Counted from the first letter of the stretch, positions 11,276 through 24,599 are shown. The stretch: DNA of 64,000 bases from Rhodamnia argentea (GCF_020921035.1 NC_063159.1:8224501-8288500); one strand, 5' to 3'. Numbers and translations are program-made. Notes: generated by a model from the letters alone, not told the origin.

Positions 11276-14200
11276 TTAGACTGCAACTGGTTCACTTACA
11301 GAGCTTGTAACTGGATGATTCACCTGTTAAAACGTAGAACCGAGGTTATAGTCGTCTCCAGACATCATGACCAATATCAATTGTACGGAAGGAATGTCAC
11401 CTTCGCAGATTTAAAGAGCTCGTCCAGAACTTCAGACAAGGTAGGATGTGCATGAACTGCGAACTTTATGTCCTGCGTAATATCAATGAAAAGCGAGTGT
11501 CAGAAGAGCATTGGCAAGTTTTTGAGAATCATGACTAGTACCGTGTCTCAACAAGAGAGGACAGACTGAGAACAATATAAAAAGGACCAGGATTAAGAGC
11601 AGTAGTTCAGACATCAAGCTGTAGCAGCTTTAGTATAACCAACTTACGTTAATACTTGTGCCTAATGCTATTGCGTTTGATGCTTCATGAATGAGATCAG
11701 CTGCATGAAGACCAAAGATGTGAACCCCAAGAATTTCTCCACTGTCTGGTCTATATATCATCTGTGGGTAAATCATGAGAGAGGTAAGCAATTGCTATTT
11801 GGAGACAGAAATAATATTATTAAGACACTTCCGGAAACAAAAAATGACAGTTCAAATTCAATGCTCTGACACTAAAAACTGAGAATAGTAATGGAGCAAA
11901 TCTGTGTATGCATCTATTTTCAGAGCCAACAAAATCTGTTAGGATGAATAAAGACGGGGAGAAGCAGCATGAGAAGGACAATTTGCAAAATTCTTAAGGC
12001 TGAAATAACAAGCTTATAGGCTAAGAACGACAGCTCTAAGTTCAGAGTTGACCTTTGCAAGCCCTTCCCCTTCGTTTTCGGCCAAGGCTTTAGTATTAGC
12101 CTTAAAACTTGTCTTGGCAACACTAACTTCAAATCCCTCCTTTTGAGCCTTTTCTCTGGCTTGAGGCTGCAAACAGAGCAATCTGGTTAGAGGACTTCAT
12201 CACAATTCACAGAAAAGGGAAGATAAATATCTATAAAGAGAAGAAACACTAGTTCCCTAGTTTATATATATAAAATAGGGAACTAGTGTTTAGTAGGGTT
12301 TCTTCTAATATAACTAATATTATACATATACACAGTTCAATGAAATGTGGCCTTAGGGTCTATTTGTTGTCTTAGGAACAAAGCATATCTTGCTACATTT
12401 TTTCTTTCCCTCCAAGATTTTGAAAGCCAAAAACATTAATGAGAAAAACTATGGCTCTGCATGTCTACATTTTACTTTTTGAAAGGTTTCATGCATTTAT
12501 CATAGATTTTGTCATATTTTATATGCTATAGAAAAAGGAATAATGACACAAATGGTCCCTGAACTTTGACCCAATGTGCAATGTGGAAATTGAACTTTAG
12601 CCTAATGTTCCTTGTGGTCCCTAAATATTTATTATGTTCAATGTGATTTCTGGACGTTTGGTATATTTTAAATGTAGTCCCTGAACTATATTTCCATTCC
12701 TTTAATATCGGGGACAACATTGAACATTTTTATATGCTCCATGGACTAAATTGAACATGTACCAAAAGTTGGGAACTACATTCAATAAATTAAGAGTTTA
12801 GGGACCACATTACACATTTTCCCTGAAAAAAAAAGATGAAGAAAATAAAATAAGGCTTCATCTTTTATCTTCCGCAAACAACGCAAATTTTCTATTAACT
12901 TGATATGTGCCATTTTTATGAGGCTGGGAATTCACTAAAAACAGAACCCCAGCTGAAAGTCCCCACATCATAATAGAAAACAAGGAGATTAGAAAATATT
13001 AACCAAATTATTGAAGAAATAAAAAGCAACACACAGGTTTGTCTTCAAGATTACTAATAATTTTTTAATTTCGTTAATTACAACTTCAAAAATTCCATGA
13101 GCAATCCCATAGCACAAATTTCAGGAATTCTACAAGAACTTTAAAAAATGTCGAAACTTGAAATCATTTTGTTTTACGCGCTTCACTGGATACTCACAGT
13201 CGATATCACCTATGCACACTGTTTCAATCTTCTCAGCCTCAAGCACAAAAGGATCTTCCTGAACATCTTCGACTACTTAATAGCATTGAAGTTTAAAGTG
13301 TCATCATATCTATCTTATCGTCCTTTTGAAAATCAATTCCATACAACGGCATCAGACCATTAGAGAAGACGTTTTCTTGTCTATGGAGATGACCCTCAGA
13401 AATAATCCATCTTAAAACTGCAGATCAATGTGCGACAATTTGAATAAGAATTTAGGACAAGTACAAACAGTTTCTTAATACTTAATTGAGAGGGCAGACA
13501 AAAGCAGAACTTCAATAGAATTCAATCTAACCACAAAAATGCACAGTCAAATTTATGACAAAATATCAATCGCAGGAATGGTATATGTTCTTCAAGTTTC
13601 AAATGGAAAAAGCACATTTGGAGGACCAAAAGAGAGAGGCATGTCTTCCAGTAATATCTTCATTTTGCAATGTAAAAAATTGCTCGAGAGGACATATAAA
13701 TTGAAAAAGCTCAACCCTTGAGTGCTGGGTGACTTCCCAGCAGCATTAGAAGTGAAAATAAAATTCACAAATCAAGAATACTGAATATTCATTCAGAAAT
13801 TGAACAACTAGAAACTTCATTTGTTACTCTCTTAATCAATCATAACACAAATGTTTTGGAAAGAGAACCATCATATAAGTGTTGCAAAATATAATACTTA
13901 CCTCTGTCAGTCCAACCATACTGATTTCAGGGTGGGTAAAACAAGCAGCTGGAATGCTTAGATGATTAAGCACATGATCTTTTCCAGTGACTTGTTCAAC
14001 CACTGATTTATATACATGGCAAAGCAATATAAGCGTAAATGAAATTGGAAGAGCTTTATTTATGAAGTTTTGCTTAGTTAAGGGAAGGGACTGGCAAAGT
14101 ATGTTTATTAACTGACCAGAAATTCCTTGTGCGCTAGCAGCATGAGCGAGCATCATTTTACCATTTGCATCACCAATGCAGTACAAGTGGGGAACCTGAG

Positions 14201-17200
14201 GAAGTTGGTGCCCATCAGAACTGGCACAGAAGTCATTTCTATCGATTTAGTAAAGATAACAATGTACCAGATTGCCATTTGCATCAATCACTCGCATACG
14301 TTCATCGACAGGAACAAATCCACGCTGTGTCTCCACTTTGATCTGTGAAGCGCAATACATAGAACTTTGTGAGCATAAAGAGCCAAGAGTAACTGAGTTA
14401 TACGAACTAAACTAATTGTAATTATGTACATACATTTTCTAAGCCAAGACCTTTTGTGAATGGAGCTCTCCCAGTTGCAATAAGTGCCGCATCTACCTAT
14501 AGCAAGTACCAAAAGTATTTTCAATGATTGTCATCGTAGGAGTAAGTACAATGCAGGAAGAAGGAGGAGGAGGAGGAAAGAACAAATTTGCAAAATCAAT
14601 TTAACGATCCTCTGAGCTATCTGGATGATGTAATAGAAAGTCGGTCCTGGACATTAATTATCCAAGTTGCATAGTTACCAATATATGCGTTGTATATATG
14701 TGTGCGTGTGAACGTAAGGATATGAAAATTATGTTGACTTCCGAGAACATATAAATGGTGACTTGAGCTCCTATCATGTACCGGTCGATTAAGTTACCTT
14801 TATGGCTTATATAACAACTCCAGAAGCACATAATTGGTGGGACTGATCAGAAATGAAAAATGACAACTACAGGGTAGCTTTTTCCATTTCACGAAGATTA
14901 TATAGAGGGTGGATCTGCTACTCGGATATAACTTGTATAAATGATCTAATCAACTCTGAATATTGGCCGTGAGATCATGGTATTGTAGTTATTACGAAAT
15001 AATGAAGAGAGAACACAAAAGTTCATTCATTTTTATTATGAAATGTTTATAGAAGAAGAGTAAGTTGAGGACCTCGAATATTCCATTTTAGAGTCTAGGG
15101 AACGCATTGATTTTTTTATGTAAACATAAGGGTAATAGTATATAGCTGTATCCCTGATCACTATCACAGTCTTGCAGAGTGACAAATCCTGGATGCCATT
15201 CCATCCATGAGTATTTTTTTACTTTATTTACCTCTATTTAAGGAGCAACAGAGATCAGTTCTATTATGCATTTTGAAGCCATTTTAGTTAGTTTACCTCC
15301 AATGTATCTTTCGGTTCCTTTGTCTTAGCATCGATAAGCTCAATCACGACTGGTTTACCATCCTTTGCTGGAGTTATCTGCATAGGATGTCACGGAATAT
15401 AATTTTCCAGATTCAACTCCGGAATCTACACAGGTGTTAATGGACAATAAAATCACCTTGGTGGCAAAAACTCCAGTATGATAGTCGATTTTCCTTGGGT
15501 TTATTAGAACTCTTTGGGCCAATTTACCTATTTCCGGATCAAATCCAGGCATAAGCTGATCTAGAGCTTCAATAAAAGTAACCTGCATAGAATTTCAGCC
15601 ATCAACTTAGCTGCTTAAGAAATTTTCAAAATGCCCATGTATATCATAGAGTAGGAAAAACTAAGAGATTTCAAACAATTGGTACAGGCCAGACACTTAG
15701 AGGGAAATTCAGGTTATGCCATTAAAGGTCACAGTATTTCACCCAGTCAACTCTCATTGATAAGCTGGAAAAGTGTGAAAGCATACAACCATATTTTTTT
15801 CACTCCTTAGGTCCTAAGTGGGTCCAGGCCTGCAGTGCAACAGAGTCATATCAAGCCCCTTGTACTTTTCCAAAACACAAGTAAAATTTTCTGCACCTGC
15901 AAGTTGGACCTATATGACAAAACATACATTGTTGAATTCAAAAACCGGAAATTGTGATCATTATTTCTGTTAGTTGATGAAGCATCAACATTAAAATGTT
16001 CGAAGGTAATCCTTATGAATGTCAAAACTAAGACAATTAGTTCTTTTTAGAAAGTGCAACCTAAGGTGGGGGGACACTATAACCCCTCTCGCGTGCCAAC
16101 TGGACTAAAAAAGGCAGGTGGAATTGACGAACAAGAGCCTCACCTGCGAAATATGTCTCGCGGTGGAACCTAGTTCGATACCATGTTAGAAATTCCAATG
16201 GAAAGACTTAAGCTATTAAATGGAAGGTATGTATATAAAGAGCACATAAACTTGAAGACAAGTTATGTAGGAGAGTCATGGTTAGAAGTGTCAAATGGGT
16301 GGGTCGGGTTGGGTCGGTCGAATATGGTCTGACCCATATTAACCCATTTAACCTGTTTTGACCCATATTTCTCCAATGCAAATTCAATGACCCATACCCC
16401 ACCCCGAACCATACTCGACCCATATTTCTTAAACAATTCTATATTAAACCAAATCATACCAGATAAAAAAATGATATTTAACTAAATCATACAATACAAA
16501 TTTTGTGAAAGTTTTTTTTTATTACATATATTTTTTAAATTTTGTAATTTTATAAAATGTTTTTAATTTCGGAACAAAAAAAATGTTTTTATTTTTTATT
16601 TTATTTCATCTTTTATTTTTATTTCTTTTATTTTTTGTTTTTTTCTCCTTCCTCCTTTCTCCTCTCTCCTTTGTCTGCAATCTTAGTCCGCAACTCCATC
16701 TACAACCTCCCTCCTCCGTCCGCCGGTATTCGGGGCTTCGTTGACGGCGGGAAGCTCGGCAACCGACCGCTTCCCGACAAGGCTCACTTGATTCAAGCTA
16801 GCGACTCGAGGCTAGATCCCGACGAGCCTCGAGCTCGCCCGATGTCGGCGAGCTCGAGGCTCACTCGATTCCAACTAGCAACTCAAGGCCGGATCCCGAC
16901 AAGCCTCGAGCTCGCCTAGGCTCGCACGAGCTCGCCCGGATCGGATCCCGGCTAGCAACTTGAACTCGCCTAGGCTCGTACGCGTAGGCCGAGCTTCGGC
17001 TCGCCTAGATCGGCCGAGCCTCGAGCTCACCAGCACTTGGCCGAACCTCGAGGCTCGCTAGATCTCGGCCAGCCACGCTCATCCTAGGCTCGCCGATGGC
17101 CGTCGCCGGCCCTCGGCCGAGCCTCAAGGCTCGCTAGATCTTGACCGGTTGAGCTCGCCCTAGGCTCGCCAGTGGCCGTCGCAGGCTAGTGGCGGCCAAG

Positions 17201-19857
17201 GCAGGAAAAAAAAAAAAAAAAAAATTAATATTATAATAAAATATTAAAAGTTCGAATTTTTTTTTTAAATATTCATAAAATTTATTTATAACTCTCTTAA
17301 GATATTTGTTTTACCTAATCCATTTATGACCCATTTAGAACCCATTAGATTTCTAAATAACGCACTTATGACCCATTTAAGCACTTAAGCTAACCCATTT
17401 TTGATCCATCATCAAATATGGGTTGAATATGGGTTCTAGACCCATTTTGCCACCTCTAGTCATGGTAACTGAAGTAGTCAGAATGGAGAGTACTAATTGA
17501 TCAACAAGCACTAAACTAAAACATGGAGAATGGTCACATTATCTCATGTAGGTAAATGCAGCTTATATACAAAAACAACAGCAAAAGTGATGCTAGACAA
17601 GCTATTCCTCTCGAATAGATCAAAAAACAGTATCTTCCAAGTCAAAGATAATATGAAGAGCAAGAGCAGGGACTACCTCACTCCCAAGTGCAGTATACAC
17701 ATCACTGAATTCAAGACCAATATAACCACTACCAACAATAGCAATCCAGTCAGGAACAGACTCCAGCTTGAGTGCATGGTCGCTGGTGATTACAGTCTTT
17801 CCTGCAAAATGTTCGACATATAGAAGTATGATTACACCAAACATAAAGAGACACTAGCTTATTAAAAACAAGGACCAAGAGAAAATTGCTGAAACTTAAG
17901 CCCAGGTACTTATTCAGCAATCAACATCTAGTAGCGCAACAGATTTTAATCCTGGACTTGAGAAAATGAGTGTGCAAAGACTAGTGTGCTTATGATATGA
18001 TTTTTTGCTTCGCATAAATAAAAGGATCCATGTATTGGACATCAGGAAGACAGGACAAAGTCAAATGGAAAGAAAAGAATTGGACAAAAAATTTGTAAAA
18101 ATGCTATAAATAATATCTTCCACTGTTCCAAACATCCCTTCATCATTGATTTTAATGTAAAAGAATGAAAATAAGTAATTAATTTTAGGGAATTAGTTTT
18201 TTCAAATGAATCATGAGGTTGTTGGGTAATGCGCCACAATACCTCATGTGTATGGAACAACTGAGAGACATATACACTAAATCATTCTCCACTGGTAAAC
18301 TATGCGGCCTCAATCCATGTGATCCCTAAATTATGCCCTTCCCCACTGCGTGAAGCAGAGGATAACATGTGTTTTCCTCGACTAACAAGAACTATAAACT
18401 GACTTCTTCTATATATAGAGGATACAGCATGTAAGTAGGCCTTCGTTGGATGACAAACCATAATCTTAAAGAGGCCATTCATCCCACACTATGCTTCCAA
18501 GAAAACGTTCTTTTTCATCAGACTTCAAACAAAAAGTCTAACTGTGTATTCGAAAAGCATTACCATCAACTTCAATCCCCTTGGGAACGAAGGGTACAGA
18601 ACCAGTCGCAATGATGATATCTTTTGCTGTTATTACATTGTCAGTGACGCCAACTTTTCCATATTTGACCTTTTGAGGACCCTGAATGAGTATGTAGATG
18701 ATAGCAAGATGTCATTACTTAATATTAGGTGCAAAAAATAAATTGAGGTGGAAATCCAATATGTTTACCCTCTCTCAGCAGAGAGCTAGAGTACCGGAGA
18801 TGACTCACCAGAATTGTGCCTACGCCAGTCAATATGTCCACGCCTATTGCCTTCATTGAATTAGTCAAATTGCTACGAATTTTTGAAGCCAGATTATTTG
18901 CATGATCGGCAACTCCCTGTCTATCATAACTAGCGGCTGCAACCTATAAGGATCAAATCAGAAAATTAAGTTATTTCTTCCATTAGCATATCATTTACTT
19001 TTTCAGGAGCCGTGTGAATTAAGTTATGGTTCCGATAGAGACTGTCATCCAATGGATCAACAAGTACCTGCAATCCCAAAGCCTTCAAGTGATGATCACT
19101 CTGAAGCTCACGCATTCTACCACTCACGGCCAAGAGAGCTTTAGAAGGCACACAACCTCTGTTTACACAGGTTCCCCCCACAACATCTCCTTCAATGATG
19201 GCAGTTTTCAGACCCTAAATATGTAGCTTTATGCAAGGCAATTAGCAAACGGGAATTGAAGTTTATAACAACACTAATAATCGAGATTTCGACGATGTGG
19301 TAGCTGAATGAAAGGTCACAATCAGCAGAGTAACATCAATGATTCGACCATAGGCACGCATATAAGGCCAAGGGTAGAGCAGTGATAAGAACTCCGCAAT
19401 TACAAGGACAAGAAGCAAAAAGCATGTAGTGGACTAATTGAAGACGCCAACTCCTCGTCCCAGCTAGAACAAGCCTCTACTCACTCAAAACAGAAGCGAA
19501 ACCGCCAAAGAAAACCGGGATCACCAACGATACCTTCTCGACGGCGTGAAGCGCGGCGCCGTGTCCGCCGACGCCAGCTCCGATGATGACCAGATCGTAG
19601 TCGAACGACTTCGGCGTGCTCCCGTTGTCGGACAGGGAGGCCGAGACCTTCCCGCCGCCGCACCTCCCGCCGGGGACGCGGACGTGGCGCGAGGTCGACT
19701 GCTTGAGAGGGGTGAACCCCAAGGCCTCGCGCCTCAGGCCGCAGAACCTGAGGCTTATCGGGGCCGAGGGCGACGGCTCGCCGCCAGGACGCGATCTGGG
19801 AGACGGGGCCGCGAGGGAGGAGTTGGGGGCGAAGGAGAGGGAGAAAGACGACTGCAT
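11276..19857 (-). CDS. LPD1: Plastidial dihydrolipoyl dehydrogenase (E3 of plastid pyruvate dehydrogenase)
   Basis: This flavoenzyme reoxidises dihydrolipoamide with NAD+ in the plastid pyruvate dehydrogenase complex, which feeds fatty acid synthesis. I place 15 exons: 19857-19534, 19214-19068, 18943-18809, 18681-18564, 17801-17677, 15582-15457, 15377-15297, 14496-14434, 14342-14268, 14195-14117, 14002-13902, 12166-12053, 11761-11648, 11472-11401, 11323-11276. They join in frame to 573 aa (about 570 in Arabidopsis). The first ~70 residues are Ser/Arg-rich and acid-poor, as in a chloroplast transit peptide. Then come the FAD site [12 protein letters not shown] (about 91-102), redox pair CVNRGC (Cys124/Cys129), NAD site [10 protein letters not shown], and catalytic HAHPTLSE (His543, Glu548). 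The last 15 residues come from a tiny exon; reading through its donor would give a slightly shorter variant tail. The ATG at 19,857 is preferred over upstream in-frame ATGs because it starts the transit peptide. Confidence 0.95.
12244..12291. repeat. Perfect 16-bp inverted repeat in an LPD intron
   Basis: AAACACTAGTTCCCTA at 12,244-12,259 is the exact reverse complement of 12,276-12,291, with a 16-base A/T loop; weaker pairing (agaag/cttct) extends outward. It is a small stem-loop or the remains of a tiny MITE. It lies between LPD exons 11 and 12. Confidence 0.85.
12543..12824. repeat. Foldback MITE E in an LPD intron
   Basis: The left arm (aaatggtccctgaactttg) is an imperfect inverse of the right arm (gtttagggaccacatt). 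The phrase 'gtccctgaact' recurs inside. It is the same family as the element at 50,978-51,300. Confidence 0.6.
16080..16260 (-). mobile_element. Small LTR (TRIM-like) fossil in an LPD intron
   Basis: On the minus strand, positions 16,183-16,174 read like the primer binding site used by plant elements primed with initiator tRNA-Met (TGGTATCGAA), just after a terminal CA. The interior shares a stretch (aagagcctcacctgcgaaa) with the element near 63,840-63,900. No coding domain is present. It is broken and old; exact ends are not resolved. Confidence 0.5.
16283..17458. mobile_element. Non-autonomous hAT element in an LPD intron
   Basis: The ends are tagaagtgtcaaatgggt and the inverse of acccattttgccacctcta. 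An exact 8-bp target duplication (gtcatggt) flanks it at 16,275-16,282 and 17,459-17,466, diagnostic of hAT transposition. The subterminal zones carry many copies of ACCCAT/ATGGGT in both orientations, as hAT transposase binding regions do. The centre (about 16,690-17,210) is strikingly G+C-rich and built of degenerate repeats of gccgagcctcgaggctcgc. There is no transposase. It sits between LPD exons 5 and 6. Confidence 0.9.
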
Positions 19858-21179
19858 TTTGGCACGGACAAAGAGGGAGATCTGAGGTAGCTGCAGAGAG
19901 AGAGAGAGTGTAATGTAGTGAGAGGGGGGAACTTCGAGAGGTCCGTTGAGGGGAGGAGTTACTGAGCGAGGGGAGGCGGAGATAACAAAGCGCGGCGGAT
20001 AAACCACCGCCCTTCTGTTCCCTCCTGTCCCCCACTTCGTCGCTTGCTTGCTGATTTGTACCGGTACACGTGGCGGCCAATTAGCAGGTCCCCCTCAAAT
20101 AACTCCGTTATTTTTTTTTTAAGTTAATAGCATGATTCGACCAAAAAAAATTAATAGCATGAAAAATCTCAAATTAATTGTTGTGACAAATGGAGAGTAA
20201 AAATCATTCATTTAGGATTTTGAAGGTCAAAAAAATTAATTTGAGATAAATTTATCAAATTAGTACCAATTTGAAATTTTTCGTGACATTAATCTATCCG
20301 TGGTATGTTTTTCATGTTACGTACGAGATCTGATATCTAATGGTGTCAATCTCCGATTCTCGACTTTTCATTTCTCTTTTCGAGATTCCATTGCCACCAC
20401 TAGTCTCATCGTTCTCCGACGAGTCGGATCCTGAAATCTCGTAGACACGGTTTTTTTCATCCAAACTCAAGCTAAATTATAATGGTTTTGTTGGTTGTTT
20501 GCATCTCTCAAGACTATGCGTGTATTTTCCTCTTGGCTGTGTACATCTTGGTTGACATATGTATTACCTTCCATAGTAGTCTCATAAAGCCTATAAATAG
20601 GCTGAAATATTTTTCATTATGATGCATCGAAATATACTAAGAATTTCGTATTTCTCTCTTCCGCATTATCATTCTCAATTACTAGCTTCAAATCTCATGT
20701 TAGCATGAAAAAAAGAACATTCTTTTTTTAATTTAATACGTCATAAACTAGTAATAAAAGATCGATGAGTATATGTTCGAAGCCATCATCTCGTCATTTT
20801 ACCAAGTGAGACTTCGTGAGAAAAATGACATTATAATAGTGTATAGAGCTTGGACGGTCGAAATAGGAATAGTGGATATAGTTACATTTATTGATGTGAT
20901 GATACAATTGTAATGACTTTAGAAAATCTCAATTTTAATATTATTGTCAGCTTTACACTTGGATTACAATTTACATTTGCGTTACTTGAGCAACTTCACT
21001 TTGACCGCGTGCCTGTGGAGAGAAACTTTTCATAAGAGGAATGTGAAACTCGAAATCTCTCTTTTGACCTTCTAATTTATTAATGATGGTTTATACTAAT
21101 GATTCAAATAATTCTAACCTTAATTTAATACTCATTTGAATTTTAAAAAAAGTATATTTGTTTGATTAATTTAGTGTCG
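19858..21179. other. LPD upstream region and repeat-rich intergenic DNA
   Basis: Up to about 20,060 this is the LPD leader and promoter, with a GA/CT-rich leader near 19,890-19,920 and no clear TATA box. About 20,107-20,285 is an A/T-rich MITE-like stretch. About 20,488-20,700 starts TGTTGG, contains cctataaatagg as a possible promoter, and could be a small solo LTR of a copia-type fossil; this is tentative. I see no gene. Confidence 0.35.
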
Positions 21180-21222
21180 GTACAAGTGGCAGCCAATTGG
21201 CAAGTCTTCCTCAAACAACTCA
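20063..21222 (+). repeat. 43-bp direct repeat pair flanking ~1.1 kb
   Basis: Positions 20,063-20,105 and 21,180-21,222 are the same 43-bp segment (ggtacacgtggcggccaatt and following) with seven differences. The first copy lies in the LPD promoter. The pair is far too long for a target duplication and most likely marks a duplicated piece of promoter split by later insertions. Confidence 0.75.
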
Positions 21223-21234
21223 CGAGTTCATCGT

Positions 21235-24150
21235 AGTCATATACAGATCATGTCCACAATTCCCACTATCAAAATGCCTTCCTAGTAATGATAACACTCT
21301 CATCTTATTTGTGGTTCACTGAAGAACCTAAAGAGCAACATCAGAAACTCACAATCCAAACCCAAGATGTGAGATATGTACCAAATTAAATATGAGTAAT
21401 TTCATTTTTTTTAAAATCGTACAAATCAAAAGTACTCATTTGCACCACCATTACGATTCAGACATCAATGCTCAAGTCCATTGATCAAGCTCTATCAGAA
21501 ACCACATTAATGGTTCATTCCATCTATCAATCAATTGCTAATATCAAGTCATGGTCACAACACAATACCTAGTGATAAGGCGATCAAGATTCCTCATTGA
21601 CTGGGTCTCTACCTATATTGCCTGTGGTTGGCCCACAAGGATATCCTAAAACTAATATGCATAACCCCAAACCCTTCAATAGGTTCGCATCGTATTGAGC
21701 ATCAAATTCACATCCTTTGACACCAGAAATCAAATCCAAAATCAATATCTCAAATTGATTTCACCAAAACGATGCGTATAATATTTCTCAAATTCATTCA
21801 TCAAATATGATATATTTTACAGGGCATTTCTCAAAATCAATATTCATGGTGCATACCCATTTACAAGGCAATACATATTTGCAAACTTTCACGACACCTT
21901 TCATAAAATGTTTCTCAAACAATTCTCAAATAACCTAAATGGTGCCCTATACTGAGATTTATGCAACAAAATGTATGTTCATGAATCATATTATATATAA
22001 TTCTTATTACTTTCAGAATATGAGTTTTCAAATTCGAAGAAAAGATATCACCGCTCACTTAGGAAAGTCGAAAACCAACCAGCGATGGTTACTTGAGCCA
22101 CACACTAGTGGCCCTATCAATTAATCAAAAAATGATTTCGAAAACTAAGTAATATACTAGTCTAATGAACAACGCAACTAATTATGCTTATTCATCAATA
22201 AAATGACACATATGCGCTAACAAAGAAACTAGCGTATAACAAACGTTCATCTTCCTCCGTTACGCGTATTGTCCACTACGTGTTACTCAAAGGCGTGACT
22301 TTAGAAATTTATTCGAGTCAAACCGTACTTCAAAATTGATCTTCATCAAACCCCACAGCTCCACAATACCCTAAATTATCATTTCCATCTCAATTGAACC
22401 TCACAATCCAAAATTGGCGTAACTCCGGGTTTACGAACTATCTTTGAAAGTTACTCTTATTAGACGAATTACGAGCTTGGATACTTACCAAGCATTGTAA
22501 TTTGAAGTTGATTCGATTTGTCAGGGTGTTAGAATCGGCTATACGCGAAGATTTTTCCCTCTTTCCTCCTTTTTCCTCTTTTCCTTCTTGTTATTGTCCC
22601 CCCTCTCTCTCTTTTTTTCCCCCTTTTTATGCTCACGCACATCTAATGCCGAAGAACAAAGGAAATGGGTTGGGCTTGGGCTTGGCTTTAAGAGATATGG
22701 ACTCGATTTTTGGGCCTATTTAGTATTTATTACTATTTACCCTCCTTAAAAAAAAACTGTTCTCGAAATATGGACATACCTCGATCATTAAATAAGTGAG
22801 AGTATTTTGTATTTGCCTATTGTCTCCTTCTTAAGCTCCCAACGTGGCTTTAATCAGTTTATTAACAATTGCTCACGTCGTATTCTTACCACTCGACATT
22901 CTTGGTACACCAAAAATAAAATCCATAATTGATGTAATCTGATAAGGATGAGCAAAAAAATCACGATCCACCCAAACTGGACCGAACTGTACCCAACCGG
23001 CCGATTTTGGATGGTAACCAGCAGGTACGATTTGGCTTCCGATTCTAATTTTCTGAAACCCGCGGGTACCGATTCGGTTCTCGATTTTGGGTGGGACCCA
23101 TCTAATCGGGCCAACCAGACCGGTCCTTTTATATAATACAAATATATATTTATTTAATTCGAGTACATAACTTTGAATATGCCTTATTTCATGAAGTATG
23201 AAACATGGAATAACCGCAGGAACACAGCGAGATTGTAGCACGTTGGTTTAGACTTAGCTAGATAGCTGCACTAAAGTGGATTTGTGCCTTTTGGAATAAC
23301 TTTTGCAAATATTACAATGCTTGTTCTCTTGCATATTGAAAATTTTACATTTGGCAATGGTACTAAATTGTTGTCCTCATTGTTATCTTGCATATTAAAA
23401 ATTTTCCTCCTTCAACCGCTAGGGATTCGTTCCCTTTTATTTTTTAATTGATGTTAGTGCTCGCTAGGATCGTAACCGGAATCCAATTGGAAACCGAACC
23501 GGATCGATGATTCGGTTCTTGGGTAGATCCATGCAACGAGCGGGTGGTTCACGGTTCGCATTTTGCGGAATCCATCTGTAGTGGGCAGTTCTCAATTTTA
23601 GGGTGGGAACCAACCATTCCGGAACCGATCATCCCTATAATCCGACGTCCATTTAGGCATTTCAAGAGGATGCAACTTTCTATTCATTATCAATGCTCCA
23701 TCTTCACTAGCTAGCAATCTGACATTAATCTAATGTCATCCTTCATGTTAATCCAACAAAAATATTCTACTAAATTCTTATACTAGTCCCACCGTATGTA
23801 TTGAAAATCTCGTACAATTTGATTCATCCAATCTCCATTTATAACACTAAATCATCAAGAACATACAAGCAACGGCGAAACTTCGTGGAATCATCGCCGC
23901 GGATGCTAAAATCAACTTGTCCCTTAGCTTCTACAAATTCTCTGATTTTCCTCATCTGAAAACTTTTAGTTGGTCAATCAAGGTGTTGTGCTCATTGATT
24001 AGGAAGCCCCTTAGATATCAATTACGTATGTAGCCTGAGAATTTCACATCATCGACTCGAAAATCAATTCTTGTTTACTAGAGGAAGTCCTTCAAGTGCT
24101 GTCCATGTTCTTACTAATGCCTCGAGTAGAGATAATTGATATCATCATAT
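21235..24150 (-). mobile_element. Ty3/gypsy chromovirus (Tekay/Del-like) fossil, 3' part
   Basis: Read on the minus strand from about 24,150 down to 22,745, the DNA resembles the end of a plant chromovirus polyprotein: a stretch matching the region before integrase, the start of the integrase core, and the chromodomain end that reads into the family's usual terminal sequence. A polypurine tract (AAGGAGGG, about 22,748-22,741) follows, then a ~1.5-kb LTR (about 22,732-21,235) with a TATA-like box near 22,630. The LTR is homologous to the solo LTR at 59,347-60,982. The element is broken by many changes, lacks its 5' half, and is clearly old. It was entered by the hAT element at 22,943-23,637. 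Confidence 0.8.
22943..23637. mobile_element. Non-autonomous hAT element nested in the gypsy fossil
   Basis: The ends are taaggatgagc and the inverse of gatcatcccta. The flanks taatctga (22,935-22,942) and taatccga (23,638-23,645) form an 8-bp target duplication with one later mismatch. The interior has many ggttcc/ggaacc and accgg/ccggt words in both orientations near both ends. It splits the integrase-region remnant of the gypsy fossil, so it arrived later. Confidence 0.85.
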
Positions 24151-24599
24151 TGAAATTAGATCTTTCCAGCACACAAAATAATCAACATTTTTATACTCTC
24201 AAACCAAAATTTACATTATCACTTTTTTAAAAGAACAAAAATGTACTTCCGATAGATGTCCATTTCTTCAAATTTCAATCTCATCTGTCTTCCAAGATAA
24301 TTTTTTATAGTTGTCTCTATGATCAGAGATTTACAAAAACTAGGACTTACCTTTTTAGACCACAATTCTTGAATAAGAACATCATCACCCAAAAAGATAA
24401 TTATTTCATATTGAATGTATATAACTTCCCAAATCATCAAGATAAGACATTATCTAATTTATAACAACTCAAATTCTCAACTTAAAAATGTCAGTTAAGA
24501 TTACCACTCCTTAGGTCAACAACTTAAGTATCCCAAGCGACATTTCGAAGAAAACCCAATCTGAAACCGATTATGTCTACTAATTCCACAATACTCTTT

